Source of the DNA: Leuctra nigra
Lineage: Eukaryota > Arthropoda > Insecta > Plecoptera > Leuctridae
DNA: 64,000 nt
Direction: 5' to 3'
Assembly (NCBI GenBank): GCA_934045905.1
Contig: OW203770.1
Span: 30,446,409-30,510,408 of the forward strand
Translations under genes and position numbers: made by a program
Shown: positions 23,801-33,741 of the stretch, in pieces
Position numbering within the stretch: the first letter of the stretch is position 1
Layout: every line of letters starts with the position of its first letter
Notes under the pieces: generated by a model
Databases searched by the model: none
The model's input: the letters and a program-made list of their open reading frames with translations, nothing else
What the model was told of the DNA's origin: nothing

Positions 23801-24030
23801 GCACGAAACAAAAATTAAAGTGCAACTAATATACAATCAGACTGATCATGTGAACATCCTATCAAAGTTACACCCACTAATGAAGCAAGTTTTCTCTCTC
23901 AATTTGCTCTAACATTTGAACAATTTATGCTTGTGTTTGACAAATTCAACTTTAGGACAATAGATACAAATAAGACAAGACAAGCCTTAATTATTGTTAT
24001 GCCAATGATAACATTTGAGTGGGTATCTCA

Positions 24031-24365
24031 TAGAAAGTCCTTTACTATAATACGCTTAAAAGAGAAGAACGTCGTCCCCGTAGCAACGTGGCTGAAAATT
24101 TGGTTTTCTATACAAATCTTGAATTTTCCACCGATCAAGTTGAAACTCGCCAGTAATGTATACAATTACGTAACTTGATTTATAGTAACACTTTTGCGAT
24201 ATTCTGTTCAGTATTTACCGAGTTATTCGTGAAAAACATCGCTTTTTCTGATGTCTTAATTTTAAACGTCAATTTCAATTGTGCGGTGAAAATAAATTTT
24301 AGTAGGCAGTGAAACTATGTAACTTGCAAAAATCGACCTGAACAATATTTGGCCATTGAATCATC
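24031..24365 (+). repeat. Dispersed repeat, second copy inverted at 62754-63065
   Basis: The block from CTTTACTATAATACGCTTAA through CGTAGCAACGTGGCTGAAAA to ACAATATTTGGCC is repeated in the opposite orientation near the right end of the window with modest divergence. No coding frame is preserved. The class is unknown. Confidence 0.55.
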
Positions 24366-24480
24366 TGTGAGCGAAAGGAAATAAAAATTAACTCACTGCC
24401 ACTAAGATATGCGCTATGAGAAGAGTACAAATCCATGACCTATCTATGCCCGACGTCGCGCTACCGATACGCGTTTCCTA

Positions 24481-24808
24481 GGAAACAAGGATTTTCTTCT
24501 TGGAGGTGATTTCAGGCAAACTTTACCTGTATTACAAGGCGGCCCCCGAACTACGTACATACCTACCATAGTGGAACATACCATTAATTGCCGTCTAAGG
24601 CGAAACTTCAATTCGCTTCGCCTTAACGTCAACATGCGAGTGAGGGAAGGAGAAGATAATTTTATGCAATTCCTCCTCAATGTTGGAAATGGAGAAGTTC
24701 TTAACAATTATCACCTCGATAAAAAAAAAAATTGAAGTTTGATGCTGTTTATGGAGAGGCAATATCTGTCGATCAGATTGCTACCGTCATAGACTATGCA
24801 ATTCTATT
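24481..24808 (+). pseudogene. Helitron-type PIF1 helicase fragment, frameshifted
   Basis: Read on the plus strand, the sequence codes for LLGGDFRQTLPVLQGG, then LRRNFNSLRLNVNMRV and GNGEVL. This is the order seen in the helicase domain of Helitron Rep/Hel proteins (related to PIF1). The first frame ends at TGA (24733-24735) after an A-run. The match resumes one frame over with FDAVYGEAISVDQIATVIDYAI. Nothing recognisable as the N-terminal helicase or Rep domain flanks it. It is a dead fragment, but shows that autonomous Helitrons existed in this genome and could have mobilised Hel-A. Confidence 0.75.
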
Positions 24809-24879
24809 GCATCTATTGCATTTCTTAGTTCGTAGTCCGCAATTTCCAGTCAGTCTTCATAGAAGTCATTGATGGAGGA

Positions 24880-25495
24880 CTACAAGGAAAATTGGCACAA
24901 TCGACCGATGCAATTTTTACGCAAACATTGTGTATCCTGAAATTCTGTTATAGTTTTCTCTATACTCCAAACATCATGAAAATTATTCAACATTTTCCTT
25001 CATTTCCATAATTTCACCAATGAAAAGTGAACAACTCTCTTCTAACTTCACTTGCACCTCCTACTTTCCACCACCATCCCAATTGAATAAAAATATAAAC
25101 ATATATAAATTTGAAGTTTCATTCAAACAATTTGTATAACTATTGCACAAATTATTGCCTTTGTCATGTGTGGCATGACGGGTCCCTCTAGTAGATAGAT
25201 ATTTTACAGCTACAACAAAAGAGAACAAAAGAGGCCTAGTGTACCTACTTCAAATAAGGTACACTCGGCAAAACAAACTATAGATGGCAATATATTATGC
25301 ATTCTTGTTGTCTCACTCTATAGTATAGGTGGGAACTCATTTCAATGATCGTAACAATTGCATGATTATTACGCTAACAAATTTAAATTTGTTCGGTGAC
25401 AAGTTTTTCTTTTTCCAAGTGTATTTAATGCAAAGTAAAATGTTGAAATGGTCAGATGACCTTAGTTTATCATTTGTACTAGTACACTATTTGTA
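24880..25495. other. Non-coding stretch
   Basis: AT-rich sequence with no supported gene or repeat boundary. Confidence 0.4.
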
Positions 25496-25517
25496 GCTAT
25501 GCATAAGGATGGAGAAA

Positions 25518-25758
25518 ATATCGATATATCGATATATATCGATATCAAAAAAATATCGAAATATCGATACCTGAATATATTGAATATCGATATATCGAAA
25601 TATTGAAATATTGAAATATCGAAATATTGAAATATCGAAATATCGAAATATTGAAATATCGATATATTGAAATATTGAAATATTGAAATATCGATATATT
25701 GAAATATTGAAATATTGAAATATCGAAATATCGAAATATTGAAATATCGATATATCGA
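25518..25758. repeat. Left arm of ATATCGAT-type satellite inverted repeat
   Basis: Tandem short words (GAAATATTGAAATATCGATAT and variants, about 9-10 bp period) form the inverted partner of 26015-26240. The arms could fold into a very long AT-rich hairpin. Confidence 0.7.
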
Positions 25759-26014
25759 AGCGTTACCGTATGATACAACTATATTCTTAATTGAAGTTTA
25801 TACCTACAATGGCAAAATAATTCATATTTGCAGTGCAGCGTTTATCAGATTTTAGGACAATTTCTCAGATTATTCACATTTCTTTCTTATCTGGCCGGTG
25901 ACTCTATATTTTGGAACGGCTGTGTTATTTCTATTTAAATTTTCCTTTCAATTTCCTATCAGTTTTAGGAGCAATTTAAGGCATTTATGCGATATATCAA
26001 TATTTCCATACCTA

Positions 26015-26240
26015 CATCGAAATATAATATTGTCATATATCAATATTTCGATATTTCAATATTTCAATATTTCGATATTTCGATATTTCAATATTTCAAT
26101 ATATCGATATTTCAATATTTCAATATATCGATACTTCAATATATCGGTACTTCAATATATCGATATTTCGATATTTCAATATTTCAATATATCGATATAT
26201 CGCGATATCGATATATCGATATATATCGATATATAAATGA
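26015..26240. repeat. Right arm of ATATCGAT-type satellite inverted repeat
   Basis: Complement-oriented copy of the left arm, built from ATATTTCGATATTTCAATAT words. It is separated from the left arm by about 255 bases of non-repetitive sequence. Confidence 0.7.
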
Positions 26241-26265
26241 TATCGATAGTCGATATCAAAATCCA

Positions 26266-26433
26266 GGACCCTTACCTAATATCGCCAGATTTCAGTAGCC
26301 CCGTGTTACTGTAGCACAACTTTTGTTTTAAAAGTTTAAGCCATAAGAGCTAACATTGTCGCCTTGGCAACTAGCCGATCGTGCTACTGTAACACGGTGC
26401 TACTGAAATATTGGCGATATTAGGTAAGGGTCC
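26266..26433. mobile_element. 168-bp foldback module (GGACCCTTACC ends)
   Basis: GGACCCTTACCTAATATCGC at the left pairs with GCGATATTAGGTAAGGGTCC at the right, and the arms continue through CAGTAGC and GTGTTACTGTAGCAC for about 55 bases. It may be an insertion or a structural part of the surrounding hAT element; no target duplication is clear. Confidence 0.55.
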
Positions 26434-26719
26434 AGGTTCGCTCCATCCCTAGCTATGCACATCATTTTACCTCAATAAAAAATGACTGGTTATCAGCGCA
26501 TTACACAGATCGTAATCAAATAATTTTTCACTCTTACCTCGGACTAAGCAGATCATTCAGCAGTCAGCAGTCGTCGAGAGAGGTTGTGTGTCCAGTTGCT
26601 CCTCGCAACTGGTTTGTTTTCCTGTTAGTGGGAATTTTCCTGTTAGTGTTAGTGGAATCTTGTATATCTGCGTCTCAAGTGATTTTAACTACATTAAATT
26701 ACGTATTTAATTTTTAATT

Positions 26720-27922
26720 ATGGCAGGGAAAGGGAATCAGACAAGTGCCATGAAACGCCCGACTAGAAGTGAAAAGTTGGCCGCGGTTGATCGCGTTAAT
26801 GACGGCGAGTCTAAGGTGTCGGTGGCGCGGGACCTCGGTGTCTCAGAATATGCCGTCAGAGATTGGTGTAAAAAGGCAGCGGAGTCGACTACTGGAAAGT
26901 CTGCGAGCATCTTATCAGCAGAAGAAGATGGCAGCAATCCGTGTAAAAGAGCATCTCTATCGTGTGAGCTTTGTGAAGTGAAAGACGTAGAAATTGCAAA
27001 GTTAGTGAGTGATCTAAACGAAGTTAAAATGCAGCTTACTGATATTGTAAGTAGGCTAGTTAATGTAGAGTTGGTGGCTTCAAAGTGGGAAAAGAGTAAA
27101 GAACTCCAGAAGAAGATTGCACAACCATGTGAAAGCCAAGGGACACAGGGCGTGTCTGCAATGACTCATGTCACAAGCACGGAGAACTCGGTACAGCATC
27201 ACAATACGTCACCGGTTAGAGAGCTGATAGAGGCGTTCGAGGAGGTCGAGTCCCGGTCAAGGGTGGCTAATAATTCTAATGTTATTATTAGACCAGATAC
27301 CTTGATTCTAAGAGAGAAGGAGTGTGAGGTGTTAAATGATGGGAGGGGGTTGCCTTTAGAGACTGTCATCAGCGGGAAATGTACAAATGATAGCATCTTA
27401 AATGGCAAAGAGGTTGTAATCATTGGGGACTCTATGGTGAGATTAGCTGGTCGAGTTAGAGCAGATATCACAGACTGTGTGGTGGCATATCCTGGGATGA
27501 GATGGCAGAATGTAGCGCAAGCGGTTGAGCGAGATGTGATCCAGGGTAAGAAAAGTCATCCAAAAACATTAATTTTACACTTTGGGACAAATAATATTAA
27601 AAGTGCTAAAAATCTGGATTATATCACAGGTGAAGCATATGATTCTATTACAAATGTAAAGAAAATATTGCCTGGTACAAAGATAGTTGTAAGTGGAATT
27701 TTGAATAGAAGAGATGTGTCTGCTAAAAAAATTAAATTACTAAATGAGAATTTATTGTGGGTCTGTGACGCACTGCATGTAAATTTTATCAATGCAAGTA
27801 AATGGTTGACTGATTCAGATTTGTGCAGAGATGGATTGCATCTCAATGTTAAAGGGGCTAGGGTGTTTGGTAAGTTTTTACACTATGCGGCTAATACAAA
27901 TTGTGGACTTCAGGGAAACTAG
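26720..27922 (+). CDS. LINE ORF1: HTH plus SGNH esterase protein
   Basis: A 400-residue protein starting at ATG. Residues about 13-50 look like a small helix-turn-helix of the pipsqueak/transposase type (EKLAAVDRVNDGESKVSVAR, then YAVRDWC). Residues about 85-135 are likely coiled coil, preceded by a CELC motif. Residues about 230-390 form an SGNH/GDSL hydrolase: GDS at 236-238 (nucleophile Ser), GTNN at 289-292 and DGLHLN at 371-376 (catalytic Asp and His). ORF1 proteins of CR1-type LINEs often carry such an esterase and bind the element RNA. The helix-turn-helix at the N-terminus is less usual. The stop overlaps the open ORF2 frame. Confidence 0.8.
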   Translation: MAGKGNQTSAMKRPTRSEKLAAVDRVNDGESKVSVARDLGVSEYAVRDWCKKAAESTTGKSASILSAEEDGSNPCKRASLSCELCEVKDVEIAKLVSDLNEVKMQLTDIVSRLVNVELVASKWEKSKELQKKIAQPCESQGTQGVSAMTHVTSTENSVQHHNTSPVRELIEAFEEVESRSRVANNSNVIIRPDTLILREKECEVLNDGRGLPLETVISGKCTNDSILNGKEVVIIGDSMVRLAGRVRADITDCVVAYPGMRWQNVAQAVERDVIQGKKSHPKTLILHFGTNNIKSAKNLDYITGEAYDSITNVKKILPGTKIVVSGILNRRDVSAKKIKLLNENLLWVCDALHVNFINASKWLTDSDLCRDGLHLNVKGARVFGKFLHYAANTNCGLQGN

Positions 27923-30870
27923 GAAGAGCTTCAGAGGTGTTGGCTAAGAATGTTATTTCTAATAACGTTGTTATGCATGTTAATATTCAGTCCTTAAGAA
28001 ATAAGTTTGAATTATTAGAAGCATTTTTAAAAGCAAATCCGTCTGATGTTGTCTGTTTATCGGAGCATTGGCTGGAAGCGGGTGAAATAAACAGTGCAAC
28101 TATTCCTGGTTACACTTTGATTAATTGGTATTGCAGAGATAATTATAAACATGGTGGTGTCATGATATATGTCAAGTCAGAATTAAATTCAAAATTATTT
28201 ACAGCAGACATACATTTAAATGAGGATAAGCTTTTTGAATATACATGCATTGAGCTAAGTGCACCGTACGGAAACTGCATTGTTGTGTGTATATACAGAT
28301 GTCCATCTGGTAACTTTTTGTTATTTGTTGATAAACTTACACTACTGTTGAATAAGCTGCAAATGACAGGAAAAAATATTATAATAAGTGGTGATTTTAA
28401 TGTTAATTTTAGCTCACATTGTAATCAGGCCATTACCCTTGTAGATTTATTTTCATCATATGGATTAATTAAGCAAGTACATGATTATACAAGAATTACC
28501 ATGAGATCTGAAACGTGTATAGATAATATTTTCACCAATATGTCAAATGCCACTGCCGTGTCACTTGATGCTGGTTTGTCTGACCATTGTGTTCAGCTGT
28601 TGAGAGTAAAGGCATGTGCATCGACTGATAGCAGTCAGGAATTTGTATACAAAAGATCATTCAGTGATGAACAAGTAAATACTTTCAAGTTGTTGATGAG
28701 TGGTGCCAACTGGGACAGCATTTATGTCGAAGAAGGTGTTAATAATATGTTTAATGAGTTCATGAGGATTTTTAATCAGTATTTTGATGAAGCGTTTCCA
28801 AAGAGAAGAGTTAGAATAAAAAGACAAAATAAAAAAGTTAATTCGTGGTTCACTAAAGAATTAAAACAGATGTCTGAAGAAGTAAAGAGGTTGTACGTAA
28901 TTTCAAAAAGAAATTTGGTGCACAAGGCACGATATTTAAAGCTGAAGAAAGATTACGCATTGGCCATTAAAAATAGTAAACGTAATATGAACATAACATG
29001 TATAAATACGGCAAAAAACAAGTCAAAGGCTGCGTGGAATTTAATAAAGAGTAATATGAATGATTCAAGTTTGTGCAGCTCAAGAAGTGGGGATATTAAG
29101 CTGGTTCATGAGGGGAGGCACATTAACTCAGCTAAAGAAGTTGCTAATGTATTTAATGACTATTTTAAAAATGCGGCAGATATTGTTTTGAAGAAGAGCA
29201 AGGAGTCGAACCAAGGAATTAGCAACAGTTGTGGTAGTTACATCCAAAATATAAGCAGTACCTGTAGCGGTAACAATTTTTTCTTGTATCCTGTTAGTAT
29301 GAAGGATGTCTATGATGTAATAGATAAAGTAACGCATAAAAAATCCGCAGGATTTGATGAAATTCCTTGTCATATTGTTAAGTATGTTGCAGGGTACGTG
29401 GCAGAGCCTTTAGTTTTCATTATAAATGAATCATTCTCGTCAGGTGTGTTTCCTGAGAATTTGAAAAAAGCAGTAATTAGTCCTTTATTCAAAAAAGGTA
29501 AAAAAGACGCGGTAGAAAACTACAGACCGATAGCCTTATTATCAGTATTTTCTAAAATTTTTGAGAAGGCATTTTATAACAAGTTAATACTATTTTTAGA
29601 GAAATTTGACCTGCTATCAGATTGTCAACATGGATTTCGTAAAGGAAGATCTACTACTACTGCCATAAACAATTTGGTTAATAAAATATATAATGCATTG
29701 GATAATAAAAGTCCAGCCGTTGGAATATTTTACGATTTTTCGAAAGCCTTCGATATGGTTAATCATGACAAATTAATGAATAAGTTAAAACACTTTGGTA
29801 TTGTGGGAGTCGCCAGCAGTTGGATTAAATCTTATTTAACGGAAAGAAAACAGGTGATAAAACTAGTGACTTCTTCAGGTGTTAATTTTTCTGATGAAAC
29901 TACTGTTAATATAGGTGTTCCGCAAGGTTCGACAATTGCTCCTCTAATATTCATTTTATTTACTGGCGATTTGACACATTGTATTCAAAAAGGAAATTTA
30001 ACATTATTTGCTGACGATACTTCTCACTTCTTGAGCAATGATCTTGATGATAGGTGCATGGAAGTACAGCAATTGGCTAGTTGGGTTGTTAACAACGACT
30101 TGTGTTTGAATGAATCTAAGACTGTTATGCTTCAATTTTCTCAAAGTACTAATAACAGTAATTTGTCCAGTCCATTAATTTACTTAAATGGGAGAAGTAT
30201 ATTGGTACAAAATTCAACAAAGTATTTGGGCATTACATTAGATAGTAAATTAAATTGGAAAGAACACATTTTTAATGTAGGTAATAAAGTGTCTTCCGGT
30301 TGCTTTTTGATCAAAAGAATAATGCAAATTTGTAATTTTGAGGCAGCTAAGTCCGTTTACTATTCCTATATTCATTCATTTATTTCTTATGGAATTGTGT
30401 TGTGGGGTCATTCCACACACACAAAAAGACTTTTTATTTTACAGAAGAGAGCTGTTCGGTTTCTGGCCAGTGCTAGTTACGATCCGTGTACTGCTGGTGT
30501 TTACTTCAAAGATTCATGTAGACCACTTTTTATAAGTTTTAAAATTCTCACTCTTCCTTGCATTTATATTTATAATACTATTATGTTCGTGATAGAAAAT
30601 AAGCATTTAACAATTGATAACAAGGAGGTACATAATCACAATACCAGGTTAAATTATAATTTAAGAGTATGTTCAATGAACTCTAAATCTAAGTTTAATA
30701 ATAAGTGTCCAGTCGCAGTTGGTGTCAGTCTTTTCAATAAATTGAATTCATCATTAAAATCTAAAATTGACTATGAGAGATTGTATATTTTTAAATCATC
30801 ACTGAAAGAATTTTTAATTATTAATTGTTTTTATTCAATTGACGAGTTTCTCAACGCAAAATGTTTATAG
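27901..30870 (+). CDS. LINE ORF2: endonuclease-reverse transcriptase
   Basis: The open frame begins inside ORF1 (overlap 22 bases), but its first ATG is at 27973, 51 bases after the ORF1 stop. That ATG directly precedes the endonuclease HVNIQSL motif, so translation probably starts there by reinitiation. An apurinic-type endonuclease spans about residues 24-235: SEHWL, SGDFNVNF (Asp165, Asn167), SDHC (Asp228, His229). The reverse transcriptase spans about 475-760 with YRPIALLS, HGFRKGRST, YDFSKAFDMV, GVPQGSTIAPL and the catalytic FADDT (Asp705, Asp706). All key residues are present. Residue numbers count from 27901. The C-terminus has no RNase H. Confidence 0.85.
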   Translation: MWTSGKLGRASEVLAKNVISNNVVMHVNIQSLRNKFELLEAFLKANPSDVVCLSEHWLEAGEINSATIPGYTLINWYCRDNYKHGGVMIYVKSELNSKLFTADIHLNEDKLFEYTCIELSAPYGNCIVVCIYRCPSGNFLLFVDKLTLLLNKLQMTGKNIIISGDFNVNFSSHCNQAITLVDLFSSYGLIKQVHDYTRITMRSETCIDNIFTNMSNATAVSLDAGLSDHCVQLLRVKACASTDSSQEFVYKRSFSDEQVNTFKLLMSGANWDSIYVEEGVNNMFNEFMRIFNQYFDEAFPKRRVRIKRQNKKVNSWFTKELKQMSEEVKRLYVISKRNLVHKARYLKLKKDYALAIKNSKRNMNITCINTAKNKSKAAWNLIKSNMNDSSLCSSRSGDIKLVHEGRHINSAKEVANVFNDYFKNAADIVLKKSKESNQGISNSCGSYIQNISSTCSGNNFFLYPVSMKDVYDVIDKVTHKKSAGFDEIPCHIVKYVAGYVAEPLVFIINESFSSGVFPENLKKAVISPLFKKGKKDAVENYRPIALLSVFSKIFEKAFYNKLILFLEKFDLLSDCQHGFRKGRSTTTAINNLVNKIYNALDNKSPAVGIFYDFSKAFDMVNHDKLMNKLKHFGIVGVASSWIKSYLTERKQVIKLVTSSGVNFSDETTVNIGVPQGSTIAPLIFILFTGDLTHCIQKGNLTLFADDTSHFLSNDLDDRCMEVQQLASWVVNNDLCLNESKTVMLQFSQSTNNSNLSSPLIYLNGRSILVQNSTKYLGITLDSKLNWKEHIFNVGNKVSSGCFLIKRIMQICNFEAAKSVYYSYIHSFISYGIVLWGHSTHTKRLFILQKRAVRFLASASYDPCTAGVYFKDSCRPLFISFKILTLPCIYIYNTIMFVIENKHLTIDNKEVHNHNTRLNYNLRVCSMNSKSKFNNKCPVAVGVSLFNKLNSSLKSKIDYERLYIFKSSLKEFLIINCFYSIDEFLNAKCL

Positions 30871-30974
30871 TTATTATGATTTCTTGTACAAGCCTGAATT
30901 TAATTTGTTTGCTTTACCTAATTGTTATGTAATTGACGTGTCCAATATCATTTGTATATGATCAAATAGGGATT

Positions 30975-31003
30975 AATAAAACTTGAAACTTGAAACTTGA
31001 AAC
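30975..31003 (+). terminator. LINE poly(A) signal and CTTGAAA tail
   Basis: AATAAA is followed at once by three copies of a 7-bp word, CTTGAAA. Such tails serve as the reverse-transcription start in CR1-like elements. Confidence 0.6.
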
Positions 31004-31211
31004 ATTTCGAATGTAGCTCTGGAATGAAAGTGTTTCCTCTACGTAATCACTCACTGACATGACACAATAGTTCACTGAACGAACTCTTCCGTGTACACAG
31101 CAATGTCAAGGTTCAACTCGAGCGATAGGACATTGATACTGACCGATTACGCTCTATTTACCAACCATACACACATGCGTCAGAACATAAACAAATCACA
31201 ATGTCATAATT

Positions 31212-31434
31212 AAGACGGCTGGGTAGTGTGTTCGACCTTGAAGATTTTTTTTTATCGATTTTTATCAATATCTTATACCAATGAAATTTTTTAACAAAAT
31301 AAGGGTTTGTACGCGTATTCAGAACAGTTCAATGAAAATAATTTCATAGTTTGGAATAAGCGATTAGTTTTATTTTGTCCAACAGATGTTTAGTGCCATA
31401 ATTTTACTAATTTTCGGACACTAAACATCTAGTG
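31212..31434. mobile_element. Half copy of FB-1 inverted-repeat element
   Basis: AAGACGGCTGGGTAGTGTG to the ATGTTTAG...CTAAACATCT hairpin centre matches the left half of the 6199-8545 element, without its insertion. The right arm is absent; Hel-A sequence follows directly. Confidence 0.55.
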
Positions 31435-32019
31435 ATGAATGAAAACATTCATTTCGATACTTCATTACTGACAGATATTAAAAATGTCAATAAGTTCATA
31501 CGTTCTTAACTGATTGGGATGAAATTTTGTAAAATAAGACACAATGTTGGTCTTAATGATCATGCAAAATATGAGTTTGATCAGAATTATCCAAGACCTT
31601 TTTCATTTTTCAGCCTATCAGAAAATATTTATTTAAATTTTAACCAATAAATGGATTTAAAAAAAATTAGGGCATGCAAACAGAAAAGGTTGTCTCGACA
31701 TGTGTTAAAAATTTCAGCTCGATCGAAGAAAAACTCTAACCTGTATAGCCAAAATATGAGTTTGATCAGATTTATCGAAGACCATTGTCATTTTTCAACC
31801 TACCATCAGGAGATGTTTATTTAAATTTTAACCAATCAATGGATTTCCAAAAAATTAGGGTCTGCAAACAGAAAAGGTTGATTCCACATGTGTGCAAAAT
31901 TTCAGCTCGATCGAAGAAAAACTCTGACCTGTATACCCTCAGGTAACAGAAAAGACACAAAAAAAAACAGAGGTCCGTGCCAAAAGAGCCAAAAGGAGAC
32001 GCTCGCTTCGCTCGCTCAA
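31435..32019 (-). mobile_element. Hel-A-related Helitron copy, 5' end at 32019
   Basis: On the minus strand it starts A|TTGAGCGAGCGAAGCGAGCG and GTCTCCTTTTGGCTC, like the 3339 copy. The body contains two tandem versions of a block with GAGTTTGATCAGA and AAATTTCAGCTCGATCGAAG. The 3' hairpin and CTAG end are missing. Confidence 0.5.
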
Positions 32020-32155
32020 TTACGTTTTTCTATCTGAAAAGTTCAGTTTTACATGTAAAATTGGGTTGCCATGGTAAAATGGCCTTCTAGAAATTCGAAA
32101 TTCTTTGCAAATTTGTAGAAATTTCCAGAAAACCGTGATTATATCTCTTATCCCT

Positions 32156-32416
32156 CCTTAAGCGCGAGCGATTTTGCTGCTTTTTGTAGACACTTTTTGC
32201 AATACGATTGGAGAAGAAATGGGTAAACCAAATTATTTGAAATTTTAATCGTGATTAGATAAAAGAAAAACTTAGGGTTATCCCTTGGTACATTTTTAAT
32301 TTTTTGCTTCGTTAATTAGTAATAATTAGTGGATTTTGGTTGTAAAAATTAAATTTCAAAAATGTGCCAAGGGATAACCCTAAGTTTGTCTTTCATCTAA
32401 TCATGATTAAAATTTG
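32156..32416. repeat. Palindromic GCGCGAGCG-type repeat, split by the Gypsy element
   Basis: The left arm and centre (GGGTTATCCC ... GGGATAACCC) are here. The right arm continues after the 3' LTR at 40488 (CAAGTGGTTAACGGGTTTGG). The copy at 23181-23800 shows the arrangement without the LTR insertion. Confidence 0.6.
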
Positions 32417-32420
32417 AGAT
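32417..32420. repeat. Target duplication AGAT, left
   Basis: AGAT precedes the 5' LTR and recurs at 40484-40487 after the 3' LTR. The unoccupied repeat copy near 23710 reads GAGATCAA, which confirms the site. Confidence 0.8.
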
Positions 32421-32929
32421 TGTAACAAGTTGGCCTATCTAGGTTAGAAAATTAACTTTAAAAATAATAATGTTTGCTTGAAATAGGTTTAAAGAATGAA
32501 CAAGCTTGTAGCATGGCATTCTTAGAGTCAAGGTTAACTGAAAACAAAGTAATTAATTAGAATCATTATGTAAACTTACAATCTTTAAAATTCAACAGCA
32601 ATCAAAATATAGACAAAAATATAACAAGCAATCAAATAAGTTTAACAATGTGCAATTCTATCAAGAAAGTGAGTGAATCCATATAAAAAGTATGTGACCT
32701 TACCTAAATTGTGATGTCACCACGTAATAACAAGTGAACCAGTCATTGTGATAACGCTACAAAACCAGTCAGCCAGACTAGTTTTCAGTGATTCCAAGAA
32801 AAGCATGGGCCTACGTGCAGAAAGAAAGTCGCTTCGCGGGCTTTAGAAATGACAGAATGTCTAAAATTAGCTATCACGTGTACGAAACCAACCAATCAGA
32901 TTCTTTGGAGGGAAAACGATGTCAGAGGG

Positions 32930-32965
32930 TATAAAACGTCAGGCTACCAGCCAAACATCATCAGT
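32930..32965 (+). promoter_or_regulatory. LTR core promoter: TATA box and TCAGT initiator
   Basis: TATAAAA at 32930-32936 lies 31 bases before TCAGT at 32961-32965, the arthropod-type initiator. This sets the likely U3/R border. The same pair occurs in the 3' LTR at 39901 and 39932. Confidence 0.6.
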
Positions 32966-33445
32966 CGGAGTTTTCTCAGAGCAGTGAGACCTGCCTCGCG
33001 AACCGTGAAGCCTTGTGCACACAACATAGTATAATTTCAGCGAGACAGTGCCGATGTGATCGAAGTATAAAAGTTAGTGAATTGCAACTCCGGGAGAAAC
33101 CGACGAGTCTGCAGCCACGAACGTCATCAGCCTGAGCCAACTTGATCCAACTGCTCGAGGAGGTCACTCCTTGTGCACGGACTGCTGGACGTCCTGATAA
33201 CCAAGGGGTTATTAGACAACATCATCGCATCGCAGCTGAAGGAGGTGACATATCCAGTCATTTCATGCTGCTGGTGGACTGGAGTTCACGGGACACACTA
33301 CGCAAGAGTCAACGCCATCCATTTGTTTACGCGGAAGTAAACAAACCAGACGACATCATCACTACTGCCGACGTATCGAACGTAATATTGTTTTTCATAA
33401 TTTTTGATTGCTCTTTTCACATCAATGAACATTTATTTTCTTTGT

Positions 33446-33451
33446 AATAAA
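33446..33451 (+). terminator. LTR poly(A) signal
   Basis: AATAAA within TGTAATAAACAAATT. It is downstream of the predicted start, so R would span roughly 32961-33470. Confidence 0.5.
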
Positions 33452-33513
33452 CAAATTATAATATTGCTGATTCTTTGTGTTCTACCCTCTGAGCCAAATC
33501 CCGCAGGTTTCAG

Positions 33514-33531
33514 TGGCGCTCAACGTGTGGG
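33514..33531 (+). promoter_or_regulatory. Primer-binding site
   Basis: TGGCGCTCAACGTGTGGG begins one base after the 5' LTR. It starts TGG, complementary to a tRNA CCA end. Which tRNA is used cannot be fixed without the host tRNA set. Confidence 0.6.
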
Positions 33532-33741
33532 GCTCGAATAACATTCCTGGGAGCAATTGTTTTGAAAGAAATAATTGTTTTTCTTGATTGTGAAAGAGTT
33601 ACTCAGTTGTTCTGAAACTTGTGGACACAGGCATTGCGTAAAATTTTCATGTATTTGGAAATTTTACATAGAATCAACCCGTTAACGTAAAGATAAAGCC
33701 AACTGTAGATTTGTGCATGTTAGTTCATTACATCTGTTACG

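Larger units (their letters stand above)
25504..26451. mobile_element. hAT-type non-autonomous element with 8-bp target duplication
   Basis: The ends are TAAGGATGGAG (25504) and CTCCATCCCTA (ending 26451). GCTATGCA is duplicated exactly at 25496-25503 and 26452-26459. An 8-bp duplication with YARGGATGG-like ends fits hAT. Inside are two large inverted arms of ATATCGATATTTCAATATT-type short repeats (25518-25758 and 26015-26240) and, near the right end, a 168-bp inverted-repeat module. There is no transposase. The open frames over the arms are repeat artefacts. Confidence 0.7.
26545..31003 (+). mobile_element. CR1/L2-like LINE, apparently full length
   Basis: It has two long ORFs in LINE order, a short 5' UTR after about 26545 (start uncertain), AATAAA at 30975-30980 and a 3' tail of three CTTGAAA repeats (30982-31003). 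An ORF1 with an SGNH esterase and a short-repeat 3' tail rather than poly(A) are features of the CR1/L2 group. Both ORFs are uninterrupted, so this could be a recently active copy. Confidence 0.75.
32421..33512 (+). repeat. 5' LTR
   Basis: It starts TGTAACAAGTTGG and ends GCAGGTTTCA. It matches 39392-40483 at an offset of exactly 6,971 with the same small open frames. It carries a TATA box, an initiator and AATAAA. Confidence 0.92.

Noticed and set aside
24444..24707. 87-codon minus-strand frame
   Set aside because: It is antisense to the Helitron helicase relic, which is the real coding signal.
25545..26298. Frames of 77-112 codons with YFDISIFQYFNIS-type repeats
   Set aside because: Translation of ATATCGAT-type satellite words; open only because the repeat lacks stops.
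32849..33447. Small frames inside the 5' LTR (and same at 39820-40418)
   Set aside because: Present in both LTRs as copies; overlap the promoter and R/U5; no domain.
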